A stretch of 64,000 nt of DNA from Ophioderma brevispina (lineage: Eukaryota > Echinodermata > Ophiuroidea > Amphilepidida > Ophiodermatidae): NCBI GenBank assembly GCA_023653785.1, contig JAMKCH010079039.1, positions 41,124-105,123 on the forward strand, written 5' to 3'. Made by a program: the position numbers and the translations under genes. Positions 1-10,678 of the stretch are shown piece after piece. The notes under the pieces were generated by a model that searched no databases, was not told the origin of the DNA, and worked only from the letters and a program-made list of their open reading frames with translations. Position 1 is the stretch's first letter, and every line of letters starts with the position of its first letter.

Positions 1-150
1 GGTACCCGAAGTAATTATAGTCCGCGTACTCATTTTCCAGGAAACAATGGTTAACTATAGGGGCAATCCGATTCAGTTGACTCCTTCATGTAATGGAGCC
101 CTGTACGTGGCTCCCGCCGGACTATATATGCCTTCACACCGGCAAAGAAA
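1..150 (+). repeat. Truncated copy of a SINE-like dispersed repeat
   Basis: This stretch aligns by eye to two more copies in the window, at about 54,055-54,240 and 54,465-54,690. Shared blocks in order are GTCCGCGTACTCAT, AACAATGGT, GGGCAATC, GATTCAGTTGA, ATGGAGCCC, TGGCTC, GCCGGACTAT and ACACCGGC. A 66-codon ORF across it is most likely incidental, because the other copies do not keep the frame. The left end is cut by the window edge. Confidence 0.5.
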
Positions 151-294
151 TAGTTCCCAAGAACCAAAGCATTTCGTGTTCTTTTTCAGGCGGTATGAGG
201 GCGCACCTGTAGAGCTTGTGCTTTTAAAATTTGCGCCTCAGACATAGTGGAGCCGTTTGGACTGCAAAATTGTCCTCAACTCTTCCCGGTCAGG

Positions 295-850
295 ACAAAC
301 AAAACTCAACCATTTATTATATAGATAGTCATAAATAATTTAAAAAATGATGGTTGTGTCAAAAACATTGGTGGCAGGGGTGTTTTGTGGGTCCAAAAAA
401 AATCACGTTTTGAGCTAAAATTAAGAAAATCAAGATTTATTAATTTTTAGCAAAACAAAGTTAATCATGAGCAATAACTATCATCTCTGACATTGTATTT
501 ATAGATTTATTGTTTATACAAATATAAAAGGTCTAGAATTTTAGCCCCAAAATCACTTTTCCTAAAAAAACATCTTTTGTTACCACATGTCACCACAAAG
601 AGTAATTAACTGAAACCTTTTGCAATGTATGTAAAACCTATATCAATAACAAAAAAGGTACATAAAAATTAAGATTGTAAATTTTTACTTTAAAAAAACG
701 AATTTAAAAAAATAATTTCGCTTAATTTACAGCCCAAAATGGCATTTTTCGGCCTAGAAATTCATCCCTGCCCACCAAATATTTCAACCACAACCATCAT
801 TTTCTTAAATCTCAAATTTATCATTCAAATAAAGGTGGTTGTGTTTTGTT
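295..850. repeat. Foldback or MITE-like element with ~100 bp inverted arms
   Basis: The left arm at about 300-425 and the reverse complement of about 722-845 align over most of their length. Shared landmarks are AACTCAACC/AACACAACC, AAAATGATGGTTGTG, GGTGG(G)CAGGG and the AAATTAAG end. The AT-rich loop has no coding potential. This looks like a non-autonomous TIR element; its superfamily is not recognised and the target-site duplication was not resolved. Confidence 0.6.
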
Positions 851-891
851 TTACGGAGGGGAGGGGTAACTCGAAAACTAAGAAACACTTT

Positions 892-1128
892 TCAAAGCTG
901 GCCATTCCGATAATAACAGGCACAGTGTTCAGATAACGGGTGTAGGTGCATGGCGCGGTGTATGATTGAGACGTCAAAATAATTATCACCAACGCTCGTT
1001 AAAAAGCTAGGCGGTAGTATATCCGAATCCGTGTCGATTAAATCGTGACAAAACAAAAAAGTTTGATACGCGCGAAGCGGGCGAGAATCGGCAACAACAG
1101 TAGGCCCCGTTGTCAGATGCAGAGCCAT
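892..1128 (-). other. Coding-like stretch, possible exon, unrecognised
   Basis: A 78-codon open frame lies in a locally GC-richer block within AT-rich surroundings. The peptide is mixed in composition and not low-complexity, with the internal segment DTDSDILPPSFLTSVGDNYF. No domain is recognised, and no splice sites were established with confidence. It could be an exon or chance. It lies downstream, on the same strand, of the hydrophobic ORF at 1,176-1,550, so both could belong to one minus-strand transcript. That link is inference only. Confidence 0.15.
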
Positions 1129-1175
1129 CGCAAATATTGCAAATCCATTTGATATAAAACAACAAAGGTTTTACA

Positions 1176-1550
1176 TTACTCGTTTAAAATTACAATGGAT
1201 TTTTCTGACGTTAGAGCAATAACAGCACAATTTTGAAATTTGAAGAGGAATTCGAACCAGTGACCGTAGAATGCGAAATCCAGATCTCCCGCGGTGTGTG
1301 TGTGTGGAGGGTTGTTCGGCCCGCGAGGACTAGGTGTACGGGTGGAGTCTGTGTATGAGGGAGGGGTGTGTGGGTGGGTATACACGAATCCGACGGGGAA
1401 GCCTCCGAACGGACCCCCTCTACGTCGCCGCATTACTGGGGGCATCCGGCCACCAACCACACAGTACACACACGCCCGCATAGTGATTAAGAACGAAATA
1501 AATAAGCCCATAATCATGATAAATAGAATTAACAACCTACTTTTTTGCAA
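1176..1550 (-). other. ORF with hydrophobic N-terminus, possible first exon
   Basis: A 124-codon frame begins MQKSRLLILFIMIMGLFI, a basic start followed by about 18 hydrophobic residues. This resembles a signal peptide or signal anchor. A short Arg/Gly-rich segment (RRRRGGPFGGF) follows, then a stretch templated by a CA-rich low-complexity tract (THPHTPPSY). A GT that could act as a donor lies where the CA-rich tract starts, so only the first ~55 codons could be real exon. The protein family is not recognised. Chance is a serious alternative because the hydrophobic stretch comes from AT-rich DNA. Confidence 0.2.
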
Positions 1551-2062
1551 TTGTTAACAATTTCACGTGATTTCCATGGATTATGGAAGGATGTCAGGAC
1601 TGGCCTAAACGGGAATTCCAGGGCAAGTGTCTTACTGTGGTTGTAAAAATGAAGGTTATCTCGCCCTTTGCGTGAATGAGAAATGAACGCTTATGTTAGA
1701 ATACGTGTTAAACATTGGTATAAGAGAAAAAATAATTTTTTTCCCCCGTAAAATTCAAACATCCAGACAAACATAACGTAACAATAGAATGTTGTAAATT
1801 GCGTGTACGTGAAAACTTGAATAGTTCCCAAAGACGATCGTATTTGCTGTGTTGAAAAACGTGACATCATCTTCCGATGCGGGTTGTTGGTGTTTAGAAA
1901 GGACACTTCCGTGCCCCATGTGATCGATTTCGGGATCTGAACAAAAAATTAGTCTCGTTTGCTTTTATGCATGGAATGTGCTATAGCCTGGACTATCATA
2001 CACGTGTGATGGAAATGACCGGCGATGTTACAAGTGTGGTAGTTAAGACTTGAAATGGATAC
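1551..2062. other. No recognisable feature
   Basis: Mixed-composition DNA. A minus-strand ORF at 1,691-1,906 has no recognisable domain and is not called as a gene. Confidence 0.4.
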
Positions 2063-2392
2063 ATGGATTGTTTTATTGTGTCATTAGCGAGTGAATTCGC
2101 ACGCAGTTCGATTCCATTTTTGAACTTTATTTATCGCTATTTGTGCAGCCAAGAAGTTACATTTTTTCCTGAGGCGCCCATGATGATATTACAAATTGAT
2201 AACAGTGAAATAGTGTGGATTTTTGCCGTCAGAACTGATCAAAATGATCGATTCTTTGTGGTAAACACGTACAACGTAAACGCAGTGTACAACGAGAAAT
2301 GCAAAAGCAATGCCACCAGTCTGGCGGATGGTGAGTTGCGCGCCCACGGCATAGGGGCGATAATAGTCGCCGTCGGATTCGTGTATAAGGGG
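2063..2392 (+). other. Coding-like stretch open on both strands, unrecognised
   Basis: Both strands are open over about 2,190-2,392. The plus frame runs from 2,063 and continues into the TG tract. The minus frame gives a peptide with a hydrophobic core (GGIAFAFLVVHCVYVV) that would suit a membrane segment. The right end shares an 18 bp block, in inverted orientation, with about 1,368-1,385 (CCGTCGGATTCGTGTATA). No domain is recognised on either strand, so strand and coding status are undecided. Confidence 0.15.
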
Positions 2393-2575
2393 TGTGTGCG
2401 GGTGGTCATGTGTCTGTGTGTGCGTGTTGTGTGTCTGTGTGTCTGTTTGTCTCTGTGTGCCTGTGGGTATATTTTGTGTTTGTGTGTGTATAGGGTACTT
2501 TCTTTTTGGGAAACCGGCTCAAGGATTCAATGAATGTTCTGACTTCAACATCGGCTTGACAGGTGGCACATTTAA
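2393..2575. repeat. TG-rich tract plus copy A of the HYR-flank unit
   Basis: A (TG)n-rich low-complexity tract at about 2,393-2,500 is followed by AAACCGGCTCAAGGATTCAATGAATGTTCTGAC. That block recurs at about 2,985-3,013 and 3,556-3,587. Read on the minus strand, the block next to it gives ATCQADVEV, which resembles the C-terminal strand of an HYR repeat (ATCxFxVxV). Copy A may therefore keep only the tail of an HYR exon. Confidence 0.45.
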
Positions 2576-2904
2576 ACAGAGATACTATAACCATACCAAA
2601 TCATTTAATAATCAAAAATACAAAAAAGAACTGACCTATCCAAATCTGGCAACTCAAAACCAAAAAAAAAATTTGATTATTCACGAAAATGGAAAATTGT
2701 CAAAATATCAAATAACCTTGAAAAGGGAACATACGGGCAATTTGTAACTTTGCATCGAGGAGAAACTTCCTATTATTATGGACAAAGGCGACTTGATCAA
2801 TCGGAGAACAGAGGAGACACAGAGTTGTTGTCAAGTTGTCGCCATGGAGATAAGCCCCATGTTAAGCCGGAGAAACAGACGCTTGAGCCTTCCCGTCCGT
2901 AAGG

Positions 2905-3245
2905 GACAAGCAGATGTGTGTCTTGTTGTCTGTGTCTGGAGTGTGTATTTATTTGAGCTTGTCGTGTTTGGTAGGGGAAAGAAAACGGCTCAATGTTTTA
3001 ATGAATGTTCTGACGTACAACAATGATGACGTTTAAGCTGTACGTAGCAGAATGGGGAATGGAAAATACAGACTGTCTTTGAATATTAACACTTCTAGAA
3101 GAATCCCTTTGTATACTCTTAACATCGTGTTTTTTGAGCAATATCCTGTGGCCCATCACAGATGCCTGAATGTTGATTTGTTAAAAACGTGGAAATTATC
3201 CATCAACAAATTGGACACCCAGCTCATTTATCGATCAATCGTAAC
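2905..3245. repeat. Copy B of the HYR-flank unit, exon mostly deleted
   Basis: This unit parallels copy C at 3,500-4,000: a TG-rich stretch, GAAAACGGCTCAATG, the last ~36 bases of the HYR exon, then the intron flank beginning GGAATGGAAAATACAGAC. Between GTAGCAGAAT and GGAATGG, copy C has about 215 bases of HYR coding sequence and copy B has almost none. The following ~170 bases (CTTCTAGAA, GAGCAATA, CCCATCACAGATGCCT, CCATCAACAAATTGGACAC) match copy C with scattered indels. Confidence 0.65.
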
Positions 3246-3357
3246 ATAAATGGTCTGGCAAAAGAAGAAAGGGCCAATGAGACCACCCGTTTCCAAAAAG
3301 CCTAATCAACGGTGCGAGCTTCTGTTGCGAGACATTCTCAACGGAAAGTCAAGGGAC

Positions 3358-3386
3358 TATTAACCACGTGTGTGGGGGGGGTGCGT

Positions 3387-3417
<31 letters not shown>

Positions 3418-3540
3418 GTGGCGCGAGCGTGGTTGATACGTGTGTGTGTGTGAGTGGCGATGTGTGTGTCGGGGGGTTCGAGAGTATGTGAAAGAAAGCA
3501 TGTGTGTCTGTCGGGTCTGCGTGTGTATTTTGTTGCTGTG
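3358..3540. repeat. TG/GTG microsatellite
   Basis: A long (TG)n tract is interrupted by GCGCGAGCG and GGGG runs. It lies on the 3' side of the HYR exon when read on the minus strand. Peptides rich in THTH predicted from it are artefacts of the repeat. Confidence 0.85.
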
Positions 3541-3592
3541 GTTTGGTTAGGGAAGAAAACGGCTCAATGTTCAATGAATTGTTCTGATCTAC

Positions 3593-3837
3593 CAACAATG
3601 ATGACGTTAAAGCTGTACGTAGCAGAATTGAGAGAGATGGATCAGTCACTGTGTAGGAAACAGTTGTGGAACCAATTCTAAATCTGTCACCTGGTTTATG
3701 GGATGACGTAACTGAAACGGTGCCGGAATTATCAGTAGCCGTTAATTTGTTCCAGTAAACAGTTGCTGTTGATTGACCTATATCGGTTTCTTGTTCAATA
3801 TCACTTGGTCGGTTATGAAGTACAGGAATTTCGTTGT
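3593..3837 (-). CDS. HYR (hyalin repeat) domain exon with one frameshift
   Basis: This exon encodes one immunoglobulin-like HYR repeat, an extracellular adhesion module found in hyalin and in complement- and sushi-associated proteins. The minus-strand translation shows the family pattern in order: DNEIPV, PSDIEQETDIG, TATVYW, TATDNSG, TSSHKPGDRF, IGSTTVSYTVTDPS, then in a second frame NSATYSFNVIIV. The acceptor side reads TTTTCCATTCCATAG and the donor GTAGAT. The exon starts with AC and ends with a single G, so flanking introns are phase 1 and neighbouring repeats would join as GAC (Asp), as usual for shuffled HYR exons. Its length is 245 bases where 246 is expected. One base is missing near 3,625-3,640, between TDPS and NSAT, giving a true frameshift or an assembly error. 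No second full repeat lies in the window, so the gene extends elsewhere or is dead. Confidence 0.8.
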
Positions 3838-4004
3838 CTATGGAATGGAAAATACAGACCTGTCTTTGAAAATACACTTCTAGAATTATCCTTTCATACT
3901 CTTACAATCTGTGTTTGAGCAATACCCTGTGCCCATCACAGATGCCTAAATCGTTGATTTTGTTAAAACGTGGAAATTCTCCATCAACAAATTGGACACA
4001 TAAA

Positions 4005-4478
4005 CATTACAGCTCTTGGCTATAATGTAGTAATGAATTTTGCTATTTTGGAGCCATTTTGAACAGTCATGTACAATTCATTTATAAATACGAATTTATA
4101 AATTCGCGGCCCGATCCACTGGCAAGCGCCATGTTGGCGATAATGAGGGTGACGTCACGCGTAAACTCATTGATATGCTGTCAATCAAAAGAAGTCGCCG
4201 GGCATTTAACCAGTTGAACAATACGGAAATATTGCTGATCGAAAGTTCCTTCATTGTCAATCTTTAGCAGAAAAGTGCCCCGTCTTCCATTGCAGCGTCT
4301 TCATCACAGAATAGGAATCAACTGGCAGTATACTCGTCCGTGTTGAATGTTTTATTGATTTGATTGATTTAGCTATTGATAATGGTCTCGATTAACAAAT
4401 TGGTTGCTAAAGCATTATTATATATATCAAGTTGCCATTCTACGGTCAAAAGTAGATGAATATCAGATGTTTTTGCTG
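4005..4478. other. No recognisable feature
   Basis: Intron or intergenic DNA. A TGACGTCA palindrome at about 4,150 matches a CRE site but occurs alone. No open frame is worth calling. Confidence 0.4.
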
Positions 4479-4479
4479 T

Positions 4480-5005
4480 ATTGGCGGCCATACCGAATCT
4501 CTTCTTTTTGAAGAGCGCCCCCAATTGTCAAAATTTGATATTTTTGCACGGTTATGTTGGTAATAGTCTAGGAAATAAACTGAAACTGGAAACTACACCT
4601 GCGAACGAGAATGCTAAAAAATGCGCATTTATCATAAAATAAGCGATTTTGTTTTAGAATTGGGATCCCAGACTGTACTTAACGGCAGAGCTGGAAATGT
4701 TAAGTTTATGCCCGTCCATGATGAAATAATGCCACCTCCAGAAAATGACCTATAACTTGACTTGCTTGAACCAATAAAACAACTAATGGATGAGCGTAGA
4801 TTACGTACATGACGCTATTTCCGGCAATTTCAGTGGAGGGCAGTTTATTCTAATTACCAAAATTCCTTCGTTTGCGACACATAGACATTTTCGAGCTAGC
4901 CCATTCCAGTTATAGTTTAATAGCCAGTACCGATGCAACCGTGTAATATCGCCAATTTTTTTGAAATATGGTGGCGCTCTTCAAAAAAAGGTGCTAGTAT
5001 TGCTT
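4480..5005. repeat. Diverged TIR element with ~80 bp inverted arms
   Basis: The left arm at about 4,485-4,570 and the reverse complement of about 4,920-5,000 share TTTTTGAAGAGCGCC, a run of A/T, GATATT, GCACGGTT and GTCTA. The interior is non-coding. This is probably an old non-autonomous DNA transposon; its family is not identified. Confidence 0.5.
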
Positions 5006-5127
5006 TAATTAGGTGGTTAATGGAATCACAGTTGTCATAATGGGTGTTTTGACTGGACAGGCAAAAACAAAATGAGTAATTAGCAGGCAAAATTGAGTGT
5101 TTAGTGTTTTTGGTGGCATGTTGAAGT

Positions 5128-5250
5128 TTTTGCATGCAAATGAGGTATTGCCATTGATTCCGTCAAGCGCTACTGCAAAACATCACACAGCGCATGACGG
5201 AATCAATAGTAAGACCCATTTTCATACTTGGGACTTCATATGAAAAGTCT
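5128..5250. mobile_element. Palindromic MITE, family 1, copy 1 (left end truncated)
   Basis: A near-perfect hairpin: ATTGATTCCGTCAAGCGC pairs with GCGCATGACGGAATCAAT at 17 of 18 positions. The right end GGGACTTCATATGAAAAGTC continues into TACCC. It matches copies at 30,687-30,837 and 54,289-54,434. The left terminal ~30 bases present in those copies are missing here. It has no coding capacity. Confidence 0.8.
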
Positions 5251-7165
5251 ACCCAGACTGACTAAAGCTAGGCCTGGTACGGAAGAGTTAAATCTAAATT
5301 ACCGTGATAGGAAATTACCTATTTAGCAGCGGGGGTAATACACCAACCCCGACGGATTCTGAAATCAATAATGTATTCCATATTATCATAATTGAACTAA
5401 GGTTTAAGAGTATATTTTGTAATCTACTGAGGTGGACGAGACTGCCATAGTAAGTGCACGTAGTAGTTCACCAAATTACCGTTTGGAACAAGGGGAGGTC
5501 GGTTTCTTTGGCATCCCTGTGTAAAAACACGTACGGCACTTCGGAAAATTAGCACTTTATATAAATACCCAGTAAACAATTATATAGTTCTATGGTGTTA
5601 AAGGCTCATGATACGGTAATTTTTCTGTTATATCTGTGCGAAAACGGTTTAATACAAAACGCACCCATTTAAAACGAATCATACACGTTAACTTCACAAA
5701 ACAACACATGCGATCAACTATGACAAATCTGGTCTTAGAAAGGAAATTTGGAGCAAAACGTGTTCGACATAAGCCGATCATGGTCAATACGTCGGGTATA
5801 CGTGTGTTGCATGAGCACAATATTCTCTTGTGCGTTTGTTTACGTTCGTGCTCGGATCTTGTGGAGTCGATAGGCTGGTAGGCACCCCAAGATACATGAG
5901 AATGAGACTAAATTTGAATAAATAACGGTTCTGAGCAGTCATGGGATTTTTGAAGTGGCGCGAAAATTGAATTTTCAAATGCTTTTCTCCATATTCCCTA
6001 TGAACTAAAAGTTCGCAGAACAAAATGCCTTAAAATGATCTCTGCTTGCCGTATGATAAAAATTGAAGGAATTCAAGCGGTTGGGGGAATCAATCAGTCA
6101 TATTAATGCGATTTAGTGATTTTTTTTCCCTAGCTCTGTAACCTCCAAAATCTCAACGCTAGTATCGAACATCGGCGTCCTTCCCCCCCCCCTGGGTTGG
6201 AAATCCCAATGCCAAATCGACAGAAGGTCGTGGCCTCCCCCCCCCCTGCCAATCGAAAGTGTGTTCTTCCTGATGGTGCTATGTATTAAAATCATGGAGC
6301 ATTTTACAGTTTCACTACAAGATTTTTTTTTCAAAACAGAAGGACCTCATCAATTATGGAACTTTTTCACAAAGATGAAATTTCTGGCAATGGCTTCTCA
6401 AAGGTTATCGTCAGGCCATTGGAAGGAACAAGAGATATTTTTACATATAAAAATAAACATACCCTGGACGCTGTTGGTCAAAAACAGATAGGGACATTGA
6501 TATGAGGAAAGATATCCAGGTAATTTGTAGGCCAACTTTTAAGTTTTCCATAAATTTAATCAACCAAATGTCGATATTACATGAATATTTTTGACTCGTA
6601 CTCACTGATATAAAACCACAAAAGGTATAGACCGGTCAAAACAGTGTGCATAAGCGTGGGAAACATTGCATACAGCGTGGTTTAAACGCCAATTTCGTCG
6701 GCTGCTATTTTTCAAATGTGCCAGGCTCTCTTTAAATGTGCTATTATAATTTTAAATAATTAATTTTTCTTTTTGTTTACGTAGTAATGGATTGCGCGGT
6801 CAAAACTTTAATACTGATAATACAATTATATATAAGATATCAAGTACGCAAGCGCGGTGACCTTATCGGCCTTCAAGCTCATAAATTCAAAAAGGCGTTG
6901 GAAATGGTAGCCTTTTATTTATCTATCTGCATATTTATATATTATCTAAAAGGAGTAAAAAATGGTCAGGGGACAGGTGAAGTCAGTGTCAAGAACTAGA
7001 TACAGAGTCCAGAAGCCATCTTTCTATTCAGACAAGTGCGTCTCTATGTATTAAGATGATCATGTTTTTATTCCGTCTATACTTAAAAGCCACGCTAGGA
7101 CACTATGTATAGGGGACTCCTAGCTCTTACACCGGGAATGAGCTCCAAAGAGAAAATAGATGCCT
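5251..7165. other. No gene recognised
   Basis: About 1.9 kb of AT-rich DNA. Two C runs (about 6,183-6,191 and 6,237-6,246) flank a short segment. ORFs at 5,636-5,881 (+) and 6,787-6,999 (+) lack recognisable domains and sit in AT-rich sequence; I treat them as chance. Confidence 0.45.
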
Positions 7166-7169
7166 AGTA

Positions 7170-7400
7170 AGCAGCGTGGCGTAACAGCGGGGGGGGGGGG
7201 GGGCAGGGGGGCGCCAATGCCCCCCCCCCCCAAACAGAAACCTTGCCCCCCCCCCCTTCAGCCCCCCCACCCCCAAAATGAACTGACTTTTTGTACAGTG
7301 TTCTATGGGAGAAGGATCCCCAATTTCCACTCAAAAAAACCTTGGCACCCCTTCAGCCCCCCCCCCCCCCCATTTGCAAAGGTCTGGTTACGCCATGTTA
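7170..7400. repeat. Short TIR element filled with poly-G/poly-C tracts
   Basis: Terminal inverted repeats: CGTGGCGTAAC at about 7,175-7,185 against GTTACGCCATG at 7,387-7,397. The interior holds a G15-type run, four long C runs and two direct blocks of CCTTG(G)CACCCC/CCTTGCCCCC followed by TTCAGCCCCC. Predicted Gly- or Pro-rich peptides are homopolymer artefacts. It is probably a non-autonomous element. Confidence 0.6.
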
Positions 7401-8300
7401 AGAAGGATAAATAAAAAAATCGCCCTTAACCTAGTGATAAGTGCACACAACTATACACTATTCACACCTCTATCCAGTACTATTTGGCATCTTACCAGCA
7501 AAACCACTTCTGCACTGACAAATGCCGGGTTGCAGCAGGTACCGCCATTCGAGCAGGGGGTGAACATATCGCTGTAATGAACTAGGCAGTAGAAAGCAGG
7601 TAGGTCTTGTAGACCGAGTCTACTTGAAACGATTGGGGCAATTGGTACTCTGAGCTTTCACCAGGATAATAATAGTGTAGCCTCGGTTTTCAGATAGTAT
7701 ACTATAAACACAGACAGTAGCATTTTTGCTTCGTGAATCTACACATGTGTGTTTAAACATACAGTAAATACCTTGGCCAGATTGACATTGGGTACGAATT
7801 GAAATGTGGCCGAATTGGCAAGATTCCGAATTGACCCAAGCCCCCGGATTGGTTTTAGTCCGAATCGACTGACGTTCCTAGGCCTATGTATAAAGTCAAT
7901 GAGAATTACTAAACAGGCTGCGTGTACCCGTAGGCTACAGTTCTTAGCATTACACACTTACAATGAATGTACAGTTATGACAGAGGCTATGAGGCTATGC
8001 CAACAATCATAGCTGTTGAAAGTAAATTGCCCAAATGCGTTCAACTATAAAGAAACAACTTGGCACAAGCCTAAACTAAAGTTGTGTATTAAACATTAAC
8101 ACACTGTACTCACCTACGAACGTTCAAACCTTTTGCAAGGTGGAACGCCCAGTGGGGAACTGCAATACGATATCGTGCATGGTATCGCAAAAATCGGAAA
8201 TGGGAAAAAGTTGCCTATAATTACACGGGCGTAGAAGTACTTTCTTCAATCATTGGATAAGGCTCTCTGTTGGTATTTTGATAAGAACGCCATCTAATTC
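7401..8300. other. No gene recognised
   Basis: Mixed-composition non-coding DNA with no recognisable domain, tandem repeat or RNA gene. Confidence 0.4.
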
Positions 8301-8302
8301 CA

Positions 8303-8503
8303 TTAAAAAAGAGATAAGCAGCGATTTCTAATCCGAAAATCGCAAAAAAATCATCAAAATTCGTCGTATTTTGTATTTTTGCTATGACATAACTTGCACG
8401 TGGTTGGCCGTGCAATCCGTGTATTAAGACAAGCCACTACTTTTATCTGATTCTGTAAGTTCTATACGTGCGTATCAAAATTCCGGATTGAGATCAAAAT
8501 ATC
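8303..8503 (+). mobile_element. 5' fragment of TTAA element family 2
   Basis: It aligns to the left ~200 bases of the elements at 22,127-22,692 and 27,847-28,346. Shared blocks include AAGCAGCGATTT, CTAATCCGAAA, AAAAAATCATCAAAATTC, AATCCGTGTATTA, ACTTTTATCTGATTCTG, TATACGTGCGTATCAAAATT and GAGATCAAAA. It breaks off after GAGATCAAAATATCCC; the right half is absent. Confidence 0.75.
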
Positions 8504-8663
8504 CCAGATTTATAAGCTCTGCGGTAGTGTTGACCACCACCCTGCTCCAGGAGCAGGCTCCCTCACTAAACCTCAAAGGGAGCTATTGAGTTTCTTATAT
8601 TTTTGGACTTAGAACTTTTCCTCTAAAACTAAAAAATAATGCAAATTTTATATATTTTAAACG

Positions 8664-8742
8664 AAGGCAGTAGCGAAGATTCAAACCCGAAAACCCCTGA
8701 ATCATGAGATAACTACCAAACCACAACACCAGCGAGGATGTT
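8664..8742 (-). repeat. tRNA-like sequence, probable SINE head
   Basis: On the minus strand an A-box-like TGGTTTGGTAGTTA is followed about 35 bases later by a B-box-like GGGTTTGAATC, the internal RNA polymerase III promoter layout. The T and acceptor stems do not pair well, so this is not a functional tRNA. A tRNA-derived SINE is the likeliest reading. Confidence 0.35.
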
Positions 8743-8759
8743 GTGCCAGATTTGCACTT

Positions 8760-10678
8760 CTAATCTTTGATATATTACGGAACAAATCGCTACAGCTATT
8801 GTGGTTAGCAATCATATAATGAATAGACAGTTATAGGTCATCAGACCAAGCGAAAAGATACTCGGATAAGGACCATGGTGGCGCACCCCTGGGAAGTACA
8901 TACTTCTTCCGAAATAACTACTAAAATTATAGAAATTCAGTTCTACGGGTGTATCACGTCAGGTATGTGAACATTATCGAGAAAAGAATTAAATGTCATC
9001 TCAATTTATGCCCTGAATATCAGTGACTACCGGATGTACAGCATGATTCATTGACTCCAGGCAAATAATGGGGGCTGTGATAAGTAAAATCCGCGCGGAT
9101 GTAGAAGACCAAACCCAAATACATTCACAGATTCCTTTCATCTGGAACTGCCAGAGCCATGTTATTAGCCATGCAAATGAAAAGATTGCAGGAGTTATAC
9201 CATCACCCCGATTTAGATTAAACTATTTTTCATTACGTGGAAGTGGAAGCAGAGGGTTTAATGTGTGTTCAATATTCTTTGACCCTAAATTTCATTCTTT
9301 AGAGGGCGCTTGCCAGGCAGGTCGGTCCAATAGGTATCTTGGCCAGAACTGCTCCAGAACAACCCAAGATGCAGAGAATACAAAGGAAATCACCTGAAAA
9401 TAGCTGAAAATGTTCAGGTGAACCAGGTGCATGCATTGTTCTTCGCACTTTGGATGATCTGGAGGGAAACAAAAGTCCATCAATATAATTATCTTCCGTG
9501 CAAGGGCCCTATTCGAAAGGGAAACGAAGGTGAACAAAAAGCTCATGAGGAAGAAAAAAAAAATTGGCCAAACTGTGGAACCTACATCTGGTGCAGAACC
9601 AAACCGTAACTTGCCGCGTAACCAATTTCTATGCAAATTATTGCGGTCATAGCAGAAATCGAAAATCATGAACCTATATGAAATGTATGTGAACCGGTGC
9701 CGAAAAAAACTTTTAATGAATAGAAAAAGAGGGGTCCTATATTATTGATTAAGTTTATGGGTGTTGGTTCTGTTACTTTATTCTCAAGATGTTCGGTCAT
9801 AGCTTGCCAATAAAACTTCTTTCATGATTTTGCTCATCTCGATTCCTCTTGAATAAAGGATAAAATATACGATCAAAGTTATTGAAACTCCCAGCAGAAA
9901 GCCTAGAAGTTGCGTGTTATTTTCTTCGTGAATTAGGATGTTAGCGTAATCTAAATGGGCGGTGAAAACAATTCAAAAAGCTTTTGCAAGGTAAGAAAAG
10001 AGAAATGGAGGGGACATCTTTCTTTCTACTTTCTCTCTCTCCCTCTTCCAGTCCCCAGAGAATCTGAGTCCGTTGTTCCTATTCTATAACGGGATCGGAT
10101 GTTTACTTATCAATTAACACCATTATTTGCTGGGCGCAGCGGAACGTGGTGTACATCCTTGGTCACTGATAGTAAGGAAGGAGAAAAGGAAAAAGTGAGG
10201 ATGAATTTAATCATTTCACGAAATGTGCAACATACTAGAAGTGAGAACACGCGTAGAACTGGATTGGTTAATTTTAGGCAATTTTATTTAGCAACATCAT
10301 GTAATTGTTAGGGGTGCGCACCTTTGTAAAACGATATTATGAGATTGCCCCGCAAGGCCTATAATTAACATCATCTATTTTTTTTTGTTGCCTTCAATCC
10401 ATTCTGCGAACTCGTTTATGGCCCATAGTATTTAAACTCACAGATACACTGGCCCAGTGTGTATTGTAACAGTCAGGCCGACCTATTTCAAGATTACCAG
10501 GGCCCTAAGTTTACAACACATTGCTGTTAATGGTTGCCACAACCCATACTCCTGGAGCATGAGTGGTTGTCAAAATCTCACACATGAGATTTGCACGAGT
10601 AATATAGTGCTCAAACACAAGAAATATTGATCTTGCTTATTCTGTACTCAGTGTACTGGTGTAAACCACAATCAACTG
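8760..10678. other. No gene recognised
   Basis: About 1.9 kb. Overlapping ORFs on both strands at 9,068-9,669 have no recognisable motif and are not called. A pyrimidine run lies at about 10,019-10,052. A short stretch at about 8,983-9,035 resembles 24,543-24,600 and 31,317-31,380 (GAATAAAATGTCA, CTCAATTTAT, CAGTGAC). Confidence 0.4.

Noticed and set aside
47..247. 66-codon ORF at the window start
   Set aside because: It lies in a SINE-like repeat whose other copies do not keep the frame.
2393..2747. Cys/Val-rich ORFs around 2.4-2.7 kb
   Set aside because: They are translations of the TG tract; the composition is dictated by the microsatellite.
4140..4160. CRE-like TGACGTCA as a promoter element
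   Set aside because: A single short match in 64 kb with no gene start nearby; expected by chance.
7127..7414. Pro- and Gly-rich ORFs on both strands
   Set aside because: They come from G and C homopolymers inside a TIR element.
8664..8742. tRNA gene
   Set aside because: A and B boxes are present but acceptor and T stems do not pair; a SINE head fits better.
9068..9669. Overlapping 109- and 125-codon ORFs on opposite strands
   Set aside because: No motif, no repeat-domain similarity, and open on both strands, as chance would give.
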